This document shows, piece after piece, positions 7,200 through 15,924 of a stretch of DNA of 64,000 bases. The stretch is taken from contig NZ_SIXI01000004.1 in NCBI RefSeq assembly GCF_004310865.1, positions 372,001 to 436,000 of the forward strand. Direction: 5' to 3'. Positions within the stretch are counted from its first letter, which is position 1. Each line of letters begins with the position of its first letter. Position numbers and translations under genes: made by a program. The notes under the pieces are model-generated. The model did not search any database. It was not told the origin of the DNA and worked only from the letters and a program-made list of their open reading frames with translations. Source of the DNA: Aquabacterium lacunae (lineage in GTDB: Bacteria > Pseudomonadota > Gammaproteobacteria > Burkholderiales > Burkholderiaceae_C).

Positions 7200-7586
7200 A
7201 TGACGCAGGGCCTGCACCTGACCGCCGACCTTTATGGGTGTGCCGCCGACCACCCCTGGATGACCTGCGCCGATGCGCTGCGTCAGGCCTGCCTGGACGC
7301 CGTGACGCAATGTGGATTGCATCCGGTGGGGGAATGCTTTCACCGCTTCCCCAGCCCCGCCCAAGGTGGCCCGGGAGGAGTCACCGGCATGGTGTTGCTG
7401 GCGGAATCGCACCTGGCCGTGCACACCTGGCCGGAAAGCGGCCTGGTCACACTGGACGTGTTCGTGTGCAACCAGGGGCAAGACAACCGCAGCAAAGCAT
7501 GGGCACTGCGCGAGGCCTTGATGAAGGACCTGGCCCCAGCACAGGCCAGCCTTCATGCCCTGGAGCGCGGTTTGCCAGAGGCTTGA
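7200..7586 (+). CDS. speD: S-adenosylmethionine decarboxylase proenzyme
   Basis: 128 residues, prokaryotic class 1 type. The self-cleavage site is AESHLAVHTWPESG, where the Ser after Glu would become the pyruvoyl cofactor; DVFVCN follows as expected. The product is decarboxylated SAM, the aminopropyl donor for spermidine synthesis, so it is the natural partner of the membrane spermidine-synthase-like gene at 9304-10875. It is on the opposite strand, convergent with that operon: its last 34 bases overlap the end of the flavoprotein gene. Probably co-transcribed with murU. Confidence 0.9.
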   Translation: MTQGLHLTADLYGCAADHPWMTCADALRQACLDAVTQCGLHPVGECFHRFPSPAQGGPGGVTGMVLLAESHLAVHTWPESGLVTLDVFVCNQGQDNRSKAWALREALMKDLAPAQASLHALERGLPEA

Positions 7587-9307
7587 AGCACCTGATCGGC
7601 CGCACGCTGGCCGTGCGCAAAAGCCTCTTCGAGCACCGAAAATGCCGAAAGATCGCTGTGGGCCCAATGCAGGCGGGGTGCCTCGGGCACACCTGACACC
7701 AGCGCGCGCAAGGCCGCATGCCCGCGCAGACCGGGCACCGGAATCACCATGCCGTGCCCCCAGCGCATCAGGTCCATCTGCAGAACCTGCTCGGGCAATT
7801 CAGGATGCACCTGCACCAGATCGGCCAGCACGCGGGCAGCCCATTCGGCCCACCCCGCCTGGGCCAGGGCCTGCCTGGCCTGCCGCGCCTGCTGGGGGCT
7901 GTCGCCCCCCAAGGCCCAGTAATGCGTCAGCAGCGTCGGGCCGGTGGGCGGTGCCAGGGCTTGGTGCCGGGCGTTCACGTAGCCCAAGGACGGCATGCGC
8001 TGATCGGCCGCACCCTGGTCGCTGTAGAACACGTTGTCCCACGACAGAGGGGCTCCGGCACGGGCCACAGGCGCCTGCGCCAGCAGCACTTGGGTGACCA
8101 ACCAGGGTGCCTGGTGCAACCAGGGTTGTACCGCCTGCAAGGCAGACACGGGGTTGCGCACCATGCGGGCAGCCACCCACAAGGGCACTGCCATCACCAC
8201 CTGCTGTGCCTGCCACGGCTCCAGGGCCTGGCGCTGCGCCGACCACACCCACACCGTCGCCCCATGGCGCTCAGCCTGAACCTGCACCACCGCCTGGCCC
8301 GTGCGCACCCGGTCACCCAAGGGCGCCGCCAGCCGCCGCACCAGCTCGGCGTTACCGTCGGGCCAGGTCAGCACGCCATCGCCTTCGTGGCTGTCACCGT
8401 CGATGCGCATGTGCCGGCTGGCCACATACTGAATGCCCGCCCAGGCCGACACGGCCTGCAAGCTGGCGCCATAGTCGTCGCGGCAGGCGTAATCGAGCCA
8501 CCAGCGCAGGGCTGGCGCGGTGAAACCCTGCGCATCGAGCCACTGCGCAAAGCTCAGGCCATCGAGCGCCGCGTGTCCGGTTGTCCAGGGCTGCTGATGC
8601 GTGGGCATGGCAAAGCCCAGCGATGCACCCAGGGCCTGCACAGTCGATTCAAACCGCCGGACCTGGCCTTGTTCGGCCGCTGACAGCCCCTCAAAAGGCA
8701 ACAGGCCTTCTTGCCAGTGCCCCCGCCAGGCACCAGAGGGCAAAGCCCCATCGGGCAGAAACAAGCGTTCTTGCGGGCTGTGGCACAGGTGGCGCTCATC
8801 GCCCACCCAGCGCCCATGGCGCCAGTGGATCAGGCCCTGGGCCTGCAGCCAGGCACTCAGGCCTGCGTGCGCTCCGCCTGAAGCTGCGGGCACAGGCAGG
8901 TAATGGGCGCCCAGGGGGCAGGGCAAGCCTTGCACCACATGGCCTTTGGCATTGCCGCCGGGGCGATCGTCCAGATCGAGCACGACCACGTCGTCCAGCC
9001 CCTGCGACACCAAACGTTGTGCCGCGGCCAGGCCGGCCACGCCCGCGCCCACCACCAGGGTGTGCACGGTGCGAACCGGTGCGCCGACCGCTGGAGGCGA
9101 GCGAAGGGATGCCTGATCTCGCCACGCGTGGCCTCGGGCCATGGACCCGCCCACCCAGGCGCCGGTGATGTGTGGCGGCAAGGCCTGTCCCCAGCGCCAT
9201 GGCGCACCCGCGCCGCACCCTGAAAGCCAGGGCCAGGCGGTGGCAGCAGCGGTCGCCAGGCCAGCACGCGCACCCGTGCCCAGAAGCTCACGCCTGGACG
9301 GGTTCAT
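7553..9307 (-). CDS. Tat-signal lipoprotein-like FAD/NAD(P)-binding oxidoreductase
   Basis: 584 residues. The N-terminus has a twin-arginine motif (PSRRELLG), a hydrophobic stretch and a possible lipobox ending in Cys (WLSGC), so a folded flavoprotein anchored outside the inner membrane is likely. VVGAGVAGLAAAQRL at about 107-121 is the dinucleotide-binding site, with DLDDRPGGNAKG matching the amine-oxidase family; the substrate is unknown. The start at 9307 overlaps the stop of the upstream gene (ATGA), showing translational coupling; an upstream extension in the same frame is antisense-like and rejected. Last gene of the SPFH/DUF4178/DUF350/SpeE operon. A polyamine or polyamine-modified envelope component is a guess for its substrate. 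Confidence 0.8.
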   Translation of the reverse strand: MNPSRRELLGTGARAGLATAAATAWPWLSGCGAGAPWRWGQALPPHITGAWVGGSMARGHAWRDQASLRSPPAVGAPVRTVHTLVVGAGVAGLAAAQRLVSQGLDDVVVLDLDDRPGGNAKGHVVQGLPCPLGAHYLPVPAASGGAHAGLSAWLQAQGLIHWRHGRWVGDERHLCHSPQERLFLPDGALPSGAWRGHWQEGLLPFEGLSAAEQGQVRRFESTVQALGASLGFAMPTHQQPWTTGHAALDGLSFAQWLDAQGFTAPALRWWLDYACRDDYGASLQAVSAWAGIQYVASRHMRIDGDSHEGDGVLTWPDGNAELVRRLAAPLGDRVRTGQAVVQVQAERHGATVWVWSAQRQALEPWQAQQVVMAVPLWVAARMVRNPVSALQAVQPWLHQAPWLVTQVLLAQAPVARAGAPLSWDNVFYSDQGAADQRMPSLGYVNARHQALAPPTGPTLLTHYWALGGDSPQQARQARQALAQAGWAEWAARVLADLVQVHPELPEQVLQMDLMRWGHGMVIPVPGLRGHAALRALVSGVPEAPRLHWAHSDLSAFSVLEEAFAHGQRAADQVLQASGKPRSRA

Positions 9308-10875
9308 TCGTGGATGCGCCCCCACTCGGCCTCGAACGTGTGCACCAGCGTCTGGTTGCTCAGGCGGTTGGGCTCGGCCTGCACCCTGGCCATGTCGGGC
9401 GGGAAATCGAACAGCGCAGGTGCGCCTTGGGGCGTGAGGAACTTCAAGCCCGCCGGTAAGCGTTGAGGCCAGCGGTCGGGCATGGGGCGATGCGACGCCA
9501 CGATGAAGCCCCATTCGCCAAAGCTGGGCACATGCACATGGTAGGGCTGCGTGCGCAGGTCAACCGCCTCCAGCGTGCTGGCCACGGTCCAGAAGCTTTG
9601 GCGGGCGATCAGCGGCGACGTGGTCTGCACCACGGCAAATCCCGACGCACTCAGGTGCTCAGCCACCAGGCTGTAGAAAGTGGTGGTGTACAGCTTGCCG
9701 ATGGCGTGGTTGGTTGGGTCAGGGAAGTCGATGACGATGACGTCGAAGACCTCGTCGTGCTGCTGCAGCCAGGTGAAGGCATCGGCATTGACGACACGCA
9801 CCCTGGGGTCGCGCAGGGCGCCGCGGTTGAGCGCCACCAGGGCGGGCTGCTGGCTGAACAGACGCGTCATGGCCGGGTCCAGCTCGACCAGGGTCACCGC
9901 CTGCACGGAGGGGTGCTTGAGCACCTCGCGCACGGCCATGCCGTCGCCTCCCCCCAGCACCAGCACGCGCTGAGCTGCGCCATGGGCCGACATCGCCGGG
10001 TGCACCAGGGCCTCGTGGTAGCGGTATTCGTCGCGGGCGGCGAACTGCAAATTGCCGTTGAGGTACAGCCGCGTGCTGCCGTTGGCACCGGTCAGCACGA
10101 TACGCTGGTACGGCGTGCTTTCTCGCAGCACCACGCCGTTGCCGTAGAAGCGGTCTTCGGCCCAGGTGGTCAGCGGCTGGGCCCCGACCATGGCCAGCAC
10201 CAGCATCCCCATGATGAGCAGGCATGTAGCGGCATGGCGGCGCACGGCCGCCACCTCGTGTCGGAACATCCAGAGGGCCCACACCGCCACGAGCACATTG
10301 AGCAGCCCGAAGAACACGCCCGTGCGCACCACGCCCAGGTGGGGCACCAGCAACAAGGGAAACGCCAGGGAGACGACGAGCGCGCCCAGGTAGTCGAAGG
10401 TGAGCACGTCCGACACCACGTCCTTGAGTGCGTGCTGACGGGCAAACCTCGCCTGCAGGATGCGCATCACCAGGGGGATCTCCAGACCCACCAGCACACC
10501 GATCAGCCCCACCGCGCCGTACAGCAAGACCCTGAAGCTCCAGAGCTCGCCCACGGGCAGGAAGGCATGGGCCACGAACAGGGCCGCCGGCATGAGGCCG
10601 CCGAACAGGCCCACCATCAGCTCGATGCGCAGGAAGTGTCCGACCAGGCCATCCACCAGGTGCCGCGACAGCCACGAGCCCACGCCCATGGCGAACAGGT
10701 AGGTGCCAATGACCGTCGAAAACTGAAGGATGGAATCGCCCAGCAGGTAGCTGGCCAGGGCCCCGGCGGCGAGCTCGTACACCAGCCCGCATGCGGCCAC
10801 CACGAACACCGAGGCCAGCAGCAGCAACTCGGCCGGTCGAACGCGTGCCGAGGGACTCCGTACCGAATCGGTCAT
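9304..10875 (-). CDS. membrane-embedded spermidine-synthase-like protein
   Basis: 523 residues. The first 230 or so hold seven hydrophobic segments (for example LLLLASVFVVAACGLVYELA and LIGVLVGLEIPLVMRIL). The rest is an aminopropyltransferase domain: VLVLGGGDGMAVREVL (SAM-type site), VTLVELDPAM, VVNADAF and VIVIDFPDP with the catalytic-type Asp residues. Soluble SpeE makes spermidine from putrescine; membrane-fused forms like this are widespread but little characterised. The ATG at 10875 is preferred over a GTG 18 bases upstream. It overlaps the following flavoprotein gene by four bases. With speD convergent nearby, decarboxylated SAM is the likely donor; the acceptor is unknown. Confidence 0.85.
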   Translation of the reverse strand: MTDSVRSPSARVRPAELLLLASVFVVAACGLVYELAAGALASYLLGDSILQFSTVIGTYLFAMGVGSWLSRHLVDGLVGHFLRIELMVGLFGGLMPAALFVAHAFLPVGELWSFRVLLYGAVGLIGVLVGLEIPLVMRILQARFARQHALKDVVSDVLTFDYLGALVVSLAFPLLLVPHLGVVRTGVFFGLLNVLVAVWALWMFRHEVAAVRRHAATCLLIMGMLVLAMVGAQPLTTWAEDRFYGNGVVLRESTPYQRIVLTGANGSTRLYLNGNLQFAARDEYRYHEALVHPAMSAHGAAQRVLVLGGGDGMAVREVLKHPSVQAVTLVELDPAMTRLFSQQPALVALNRGALRDPRVRVVNADAFTWLQQHDEVFDVIVIDFPDPTNHAIGKLYTTTFYSLVAEHLSASGFAVVQTTSPLIARQSFWTVASTLEAVDLRTQPYHVHVPSFGEWGFIVASHRPMPDRWPQRLPAGLKFLTPQGAPALFDFPPDMARVQAEPNRLSNQTLVHTFEAEWGRIHE

Positions 10876-10917
10876 GCCTGAAAGCACCGCCACGCCGTCA
10901 CCACCGGCATCTCCCGA

Positions 10918-11142
10918 TCAACCATGGATGGCCGCCGCCACGATCATGCCGATCGACAGGCACATGGCGGCCACCACGATGGCAAGGGCCACGTTGCGGC
11001 GTTCGACGATCTCGCCCCACAGGTCGTAGGGCGTGAGCTTGTCCACGATGATGAAACACAGCCAGAACAGGACCACCCCGATCAGGGCGAAGGCAATGGA
11101 GCCGACGAACACTCCGGGCTGAAGCCAAGGCAAATCCAACAT
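10918..11142 (-). CDS. DUF350 family small membrane protein
   Basis: 74 residues with two transmembrane segments (VGSIAFALIGVVLFWLCFII and LAIVVAAMCLSIGMIVAAA) separated by the short charged loop DKLTPYDLWGEIVERRN, the typical DUF350 hairpin. AGGAG lies 9 bases before ATG 11142; the GTG at 11148 is too close to it. DUF350 proteins are repeatedly found with spermidine-synthase-like and DUF4178 genes, as here; their role is not established. Overlaps nothing; it lies between the DUF4178 and SpeE-like genes. Confidence 0.85.
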   Translation of the reverse strand: MLDLPWLQPGVFVGSIAFALIGVVLFWLCFIIVDKLTPYDLWGEIVERRNVALAIVVAAMCLSIGMIVAAAIHG

Positions 11143-11154
11143 GATCACGCTCTC

Positions 11155-12810
11155 CTATTTGTGAAAACCACCGCTGCTGTAGCCACCATACGAGCCCCCA
11201 TGACCGCCAGATGAGCCCCCCGAGGAACCGCTGCCCTGCTCAGCCAGACACCGCTGGTGCTCCACGCTTTGGGCGCCATACAGATCGGCGATGCGGTCGC
11301 ACTCGTCAGGCTGCACAAACACATACACGATGAAGCCGATGAACGCGAGGACAATCAACCAGCCACCGACACCCAGGTCGGTGACGTCTTCCCCCATGGC
11401 GGTCTGGGCCTGCTCGCTGAGCTTGTGCAGCACCGACACCTTGCGCTCGGGCAGCCCAAAGGCCTTGCGCACTTCGTCGTCACGCAGTGTGCGCCCGGCC
11501 GACCAGTGCAGCTCCTGGCCCGTGGCTTCGCTGTACAAACGCCGATGGGCCTGCCCGCCGGTGCCCTGGTAATCGACATTCAGGCTGCGCTCTTCGCGCT
11601 GGACACGCCAGTAGAACTCGCCCAGCACCGCAGTGGTGATGGCCTCGTAGGCCTCCATGCGCTTGTACCAGGTGCCCTTGTATTGCGCGCGCTCACCGTC
11701 CACCTTGGGTGCCCCGGTCAGGCTGGCCGACAAGGTCCACTGTTCATCGGCTTCGGTCAGGAAAGCAAAGCCTTCGGTCTGGTTGTAGAGCAGGTATTCG
11801 CGCCAGAAGTACACGGGCTCGCCCTGCACCACCGCCACCTGCCGGCGCTCTCGCACGCCCACCACCTGCCAGGACCTCCGCGTGTCGCCCAGGGACAGCC
11901 GTCCGACGCACCCCAGCGGCAACTGGCTGTCGAGCGTGACCAGGTCCTGGTGGTGCGCCAGGCCTTCGAGCTCCCCATCTTTCAGGGTGATCACGGCATG
12001 GCAATGCCCGCAAGCCACCGACACCGACTGCGAAAGCTTCACCTCGACCGCACTGCCACAGTGAGGACACTCCACCCCGCGGCCAGGGCGCTGAGCCTCC
12101 CGGGCGACCAGGCGCTTTTCACCGCCCTCATCGGCAGCGGTGACGGGGGCACCATCCGCCGCCAGCAAGCCGAGATCGGCCAGCGCCACCGATTGCCCTC
12201 GGTAGGCCTCAGGGCCTTCGGGCGCCCACTCCAGCGCCATGACCTCGCCCGCGGGGTTGCGCAACTCGACCAGGGGCTGGCGGTGGCCGAAATCCGGGCG
12301 CCGCGACAGTTCACCCTGCGCCGCCACGCATTCGGCCTGCACGTTCCAGGTCACGGTCCAGGAAGTGCCCAGCAAAGACACCGAAGCCCCCGGCGTCAGG
12401 GCCTTGGGCTGGGGCACGGGAGGGCAAGGCGTGACCGATTCGGTGACGACACAGGTGCCGTTGTCTTCACTGAGCCAGGCGGTTCGCCCGTCGTCGAACA
12501 GCAGGTTCCATTCGGTCCAGCGACTGCCGTCGGGCCGCCCGGCCTCGTCAGGGGCCGACCATTGCACGCGCCCCACCGCGACGAAACTGCGCGCCTGCCA
12601 GCGACCGGTGCACCCCAGGCTCAAGGGGCTGTGATCATGGAAGACATCGGAGGTCTGGCCCACCCGGCGCAGGCTGTCGCCATCGCGCAGCAGGGTGCTT
12701 TTGCAATAGCTGCACACGGCCATCACCGACGCCGGTGATTTCAGCTCCACCGGCGCGCCACAGAACGAGCACGTCATGCGCCAGACGCGCTGCGGCGTCG
12801 GCTCAGTCAT
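11155..12810 (-). CDS. DUF4178 domain protein with zinc ribbons and C-terminal membrane anchor
   Basis: 551 residues. An N-terminal zinc ribbon (CSFCG...CSYCK) is followed by a DUF4178 repeat with the recurring LGCTGRWQ turn. A second zinc ribbon (CPHCGS...CGHCH, near residue 250) is followed by a second DUF4178 repeat (LGCVGRLSLG). Near the C-terminus is one membrane helix (WLIVLAFIGFIVYVFV) and a tail of Gly, Ser and His repeats (SSGGHGGSYGGYSSGG). The duplication is clear: each half is a ribbon plus a DUF4178 unit. It is probably a cytoplasmic protein held to the membrane. Starts at ATG 12810; GTG 12813 is in frame. It lies 7 bases upstream of the DUF350 start region. Confidence 0.85.
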   Translation of the reverse strand: MTEPTPQRVWRMTCSFCGAPVELKSPASVMAVCSYCKSTLLRDGDSLRRVGQTSDVFHDHSPLSLGCTGRWQARSFVAVGRVQWSAPDEAGRPDGSRWTEWNLLFDDGRTAWLSEDNGTCVVTESVTPCPPVPQPKALTPGASVSLLGTSWTVTWNVQAECVAAQGELSRRPDFGHRQPLVELRNPAGEVMALEWAPEGPEAYRGQSVALADLGLLAADGAPVTAADEGGEKRLVAREAQRPGRGVECPHCGSAVEVKLSQSVSVACGHCHAVITLKDGELEGLAHHQDLVTLDSQLPLGCVGRLSLGDTRRSWQVVGVRERRQVAVVQGEPVYFWREYLLYNQTEGFAFLTEADEQWTLSASLTGAPKVDGERAQYKGTWYKRMEAYEAITTAVLGEFYWRVQREERSLNVDYQGTGGQAHRRLYSEATGQELHWSAGRTLRDDEVRKAFGLPERKVSVLHKLSEQAQTAMGEDVTDLGVGGWLIVLAFIGFIVYVFVQPDECDRIADLYGAQSVEHQRCLAEQGSGSSGGSSGGHGGSYGGYSSGGFHK

Positions 12811-12838
12811 CACCGACCTTCATCTGCCAGCGCCGGGC

Positions 12839-13870
12839 TCAGACCAGCTTGCGCAGCAGTTCGGCCTTTTTGGCTGAGAACTCGTCGTCGGTCAGGATGC
12901 CCTTGGCCTTGAGATCACCCAGCTTCTCCAATGTGGCCAGGATCTCGTCGGGCTGCAGGGCCACCACAGCCGGGGCGGGGGCCGCAGTGGCCTGTCCCTG
13001 CAAACCTTGCTGAAGCGTCTGCGCCATCATCTGGCCCATGGCCAGACCGGCCCCCAGGCCCGCAGCGTCACCGGCCAGACTGCCCTGCCCTCCGGCTGCG
13101 GCGAGCGACGGCACGGCTTGAGCGGTCTGGTACTGCATGAAGCGGCCCATGTCCTGACCGACCATGCCCATGCCGATCTTCTGGTCCAGCACCTTTTGCA
13201 GTTCTTCTGGCAACGACACGTTCTGCATGGTCAGGCCATCCAGCTGCAAGCCCATGGCCTCCACGGCAGGGCGCGCAGCCTCGGACAGCACCTTGGCGAA
13301 GGCCACCTGGTTGGCGGCCAGGTCCAGGAAGGGCACGCCGCTGTTGGCCACGGCGTCGCTGAGGTGCTGCAGCAGCACGGCGCGCAATTGCCCGTCGAGG
13401 TCGGCCACGCCATAGCTGGCCCGGGTGCCCGAGATCTGCGTGTGGAACTTGCGCGCATCGACCAGGCGCACACTGTAGTTGCCAAAAGCACGCAGGCGCA
13501 CAGCACCGAAATCCCGGTCACGCAAGGTGATGGGCTGACTGGTGCCCCAGCGCAGGTCCATCTGCTGTCGGGTGCTGAAGAAGTAGACGTCGCTCTTGAA
13601 GGGCGAATCGAACAGCTTGTCCCAGTTTTTGAGGTTCGTCAGCACGGGCAAGGTGCGGGTGGTCAGCGTGTGCGTTCCCGGGCCGAACAGGTCGGCAATC
13701 TGCCCTTCATTGACGAACAGGGCCAACTGGGTTTCTCGCACCACAAGTTGTGCGCCATTCTGGATTTCGCGGTCCTGGAAGGGATAGCGCCAGGCCAGCA
13801 CGCCATCGGCCTCTTCGTTCCATTCGATGACATCGACAAACTGCTTCTTGATGAAATCCATCAGTGCCAT
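12839..13870 (-). CDS. SPFH-domain protein with C-terminal SHOCT motif
   Basis: 343 residues. The SPFH/band-7-like domain occupies about 25-240 (starts VIEWNEEADGVLAWRYP; ends near LQKVLDQKIGMGMVGQDM). An Ala/Gly/Gln-rich linker follows, then a SHOCT module (LGDLKAKGILTDDEFSAKKA), a short oligomerisation or targeting motif. There is no N-terminal membrane helix. Proteins of this kind form membrane-associated scaffolds. GGAGG lies 6 bases before the ATG. First gene of the minus-strand operon with DUF4178, DUF350, SpeE-like and flavoprotein genes, suggesting a membrane-surface complex. Confidence 0.9.
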   Translation of the reverse strand: MALMDFIKKQFVDVIEWNEEADGVLAWRYPFQDREIQNGAQLVVRETQLALFVNEGQIADLFGPGTHTLTTRTLPVLTNLKNWDKLFDSPFKSDVYFFSTRQQMDLRWGTSQPITLRDRDFGAVRLRAFGNYSVRLVDARKFHTQISGTRASYGVADLDGQLRAVLLQHLSDAVANSGVPFLDLAANQVAFAKVLSEAARPAVEAMGLQLDGLTMQNVSLPEELQKVLDQKIGMGMVGQDMGRFMQYQTAQAVPSLAAAGGQGSLAGDAAGLGAGLAMGQMMAQTLQQGLQGQATAAPAPAVVALQPDEILATLEKLGDLKAKGILTDDEFSAKKAELLRKLV

Positions 13871-13959
13871 GACCGTCCTCCAGCAACTCGTTGGGTTGTT
13901 TGTCTCGAGTATAGGGCTCGGCTTAAAATGCGCGTTTTCACAGCCTCTGGATCTACACC

Positions 13960-14373
13960 ATGAACCGCTGTTTCACAGCGCCCCTGACGCGGCGGGGTGC
14001 CTGGGCCTGCGTGGCCCTTGTGCTGCTGGCCGCCCACGGCCTGGCCTCTGCGGCCACCTACCTGCCACGCGAGCTGCCCAAAGGTTCGCTGCGCGGCGAA
14101 CTCACCCTCGGCAACTGGCCTGAAGCCCAACTGGGCAAGCAGGGTGTGCGCATGGCACCCGGCGCGCGCATCAAGGCGGCCGACAACACCCTGGTCATGC
14201 CCAACCTGATTGCCGGCACCAAGCTGAAGGTGAATTACACGGTCGATCTGTATGGCCTGGTGCACGAGGTCTGGGTCTTGCGCCCCGACGAGCTGGCCAA
14301 GCTGTGGCCCGAAACCCCTGAACAGGCGTCGAAGTGGACCTTCGACCCCGTGACCCGCACCTGGACGAAGTGA
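13960..14373 (+). CDS. hypothetical exported protein upstream of miaB
   Basis: 137 residues. A signal peptide ([18 protein letters not shown], cut near SAA-TY) is followed by a small compact domain ending [10 protein letters not shown]. No known motif is recognised. It has no membrane helix after the signal and no cysteines in the mature part, so it is probably periplasmic. It ends one base before the miaB start, so the two are likely co-transcribed and translationally coupled. Confidence 0.75.
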   Translation: MNRCFTAPLTRRGAWACVALVLLAAHGLASAATYLPRELPKGSLRGELTLGNWPEAQLGKQGVRMAPGARIKAADNTLVMPNLIAGTKLKVNYTVDLYGLVHEVWVLRPDELAKLWPETPEQASKWTFDPVTRTWTK

Positions 14374-14374
14374 C

Positions 14375-15835
14375 ATGAATGCCCCCCTGCCCGGTCAGGC
14401 GACCGTGAACCTGAACGACCTGCCCGCCCCCGCTGATGCGGCTGACGCGGCTGCCAACACCGCCGACACCCATGCGACCGCCGCCGCTGCGTCAGGTAAG
14501 AAGGTCTACATCAAGACCTACGGCTGCCAGATGAACGAGTACGACTCGTCCAAGATGTCGGACGTGATGAACGCGGCCCAGGGCTACACGCCCACCGACA
14601 ACCCGGAAGAGGCTGACCTGATCCTGTTCAACACCTGCTCGATCCGCGAGAAGGCGCAGGAAAAGGTGTTCTCCGACCTGGGCCGTGTCAAACACCTCAA
14701 AGAAAAGGGCGTGATGATCGGCGTGGGCGGTTGCGTGGCCAGCCAGGAAGGCGCCGCCATCATCGAACGGGCGCCTTATGTGGACGTGGTCTTCGGCCCG
14801 CAAACGTTGCACCGCCTGCCCCAGATGCTGGCGCAGCGCCAGGCCAGCAAGCGCCAGCAGGTCGACATCTCCTTCCCCGAGATCGAGAAGTTCGACCACC
14901 TGCCGCCACCGCGCAAGGAAGGCGCCTCAGCCTTCGTGTCGATCATGGAAGGCTGCTCGAAGTACTGCAGCTACTGCGTGGTGCCCTACACCCGCGGTGA
15001 AGAGGTGTCGCGCCCCTTTGAAGACGTGCTGACCGAAGTGGCCGACCTGGCCGACCAGGGCGTCAAGGAAGTGACGCTGCTGGGCCAGAACGTGAACGGC
15101 TACCGCGGCCTGATCGGCGAGGGCCCGGACATCGCCGATTTCGCCATGCTGATCGAGTACGTGGCCGAGATCCCCGGCATCGAACGCATCCGCTTCACCA
15201 CCAGCCACCCCAACGAATTCAGCCAGCGCCTGATCGACGTGTATGGCAAGACCAGCAAGCTGGTGAACCACGTGCACCTGCCTGTGCAGCACGGCTCGGA
15301 CCGCATCCTGATGGCCATGAAGCGCGGCTACACGGCCCTGGAGTTCAAGAGCACCATCCGCAAGCTGCGCGCCGTGCGCCCGGACATCCGCATCTCGTCG
15401 GACTTCATCGTGGGCTTCCCCGGTGAAACCGACGAAGACTTCGACAAGCTCATGAAGCTGGCCACCGACATCGAGTTCGACGCCTCGTTCAGCTTCATCT
15501 TCAGCGCACGCCCGGGCACACCGGCCGCCGCCCTGGAAGACAGCACGCCGCACGAGGTCAAGCTCAAGCGACTGCAAACCCTGCAGGCCTACCTGGAAAG
15601 CAATGTGCAGCGCTACAGCCAGATGCTGGTGGGCACCACGCAGAAGATCCTGGTGGAAGGCCCCAGCCGCAAGGACCCGTCCGAGCTGATGGGCCGCACC
15701 GAGTGCAACCGCATCGTCAACTTCCCCGCAGGCCCTACCCAGACCCTGCGCGACCGACTGGTGGGCCAGCTGATCGACGTGAAGATCGTGCACGCCTACC
15801 CGCACTCGCTGCGTGCCGAGGTCGTGACCGCCTGA
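14375..15835 (+). CDS. miaB: tRNA-2-methylthio-N6-dimethylallyladenosine synthase
   Basis: 486 residues. MiaB adds the methylthio group to i6A37 of tRNAs that read codons beginning with U. The methylthiotransferase domain has its three iron-sulfur cysteines in [21 protein letters not shown] and GGCVAS. The radical-SAM motif is [21 protein letters not shown] domain ends the protein ([20 protein letters not shown] onward). It carries about 38 extra N-terminal residues rich in Ala, Asp and Pro before [10 protein letters not shown]; a later start is possible but no better ribosome-binding site is seen. The frame overlaps no neighbour. Confidence 0.97.
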   Translation: MNAPLPGQATVNLNDLPAPADAADAAANTADTHATAAAASGKKVYIKTYGCQMNEYDSSKMSDVMNAAQGYTPTDNPEEADLILFNTCSIREKAQEKVFSDLGRVKHLKEKGVMIGVGGCVASQEGAAIIERAPYVDVVFGPQTLHRLPQMLAQRQASKRQQVDISFPEIEKFDHLPPPRKEGASAFVSIMEGCSKYCSYCVVPYTRGEEVSRPFEDVLTEVADLADQGVKEVTLLGQNVNGYRGLIGEGPDIADFAMLIEYVAEIPGIERIRFTTSHPNEFSQRLIDVYGKTSKLVNHVHLPVQHGSDRILMAMKRGYTALEFKSTIRKLRAVRPDIRISSDFIVGFPGETDEDFDKLMKLATDIEFDASFSFIFSARPGTPAAALEDSTPHEVKLKRLQTLQAYLESNVQRYSQMLVGTTQKILVEGPSRKDPSELMGRTECNRIVNFPAGPTQTLRDRLVGQLIDVKIVHAYPHSLRAEVVTA

Positions 15836-15857
15836 TTCAGGGGGTGGCGCCTGAGGC

Positions 15858-15920
15858 TTTCCCTGCTGTTCTAAGGCTCGGCGTGCGCCGAAGATGAACG
15901 CTTTGCGTTCAACAGGGAAA
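15858..15920 (+). promoter_or_regulatory. folded leader covering the ribosome-binding site of the flavin amine oxidase gene
   Basis: TTTCCCTG (15858-15865) pairs perfectly with CAGGGAAA (15913-15920). Inside lie two further perfect hairpins, CGGC/GCCG (15879-15890) and TGAACGC/GCGTTCA (15895-15911). Together they form a three-way junction. The likely Shine-Dalgarno AGGGA (15914-15918) is inside the outer stem, 6 bases before the ATG. This could shut off translation when folded. There is no U run, so it is not a simple terminator for miaB. Confidence 0.5.
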
Positions 15921-15924
15921 GACC

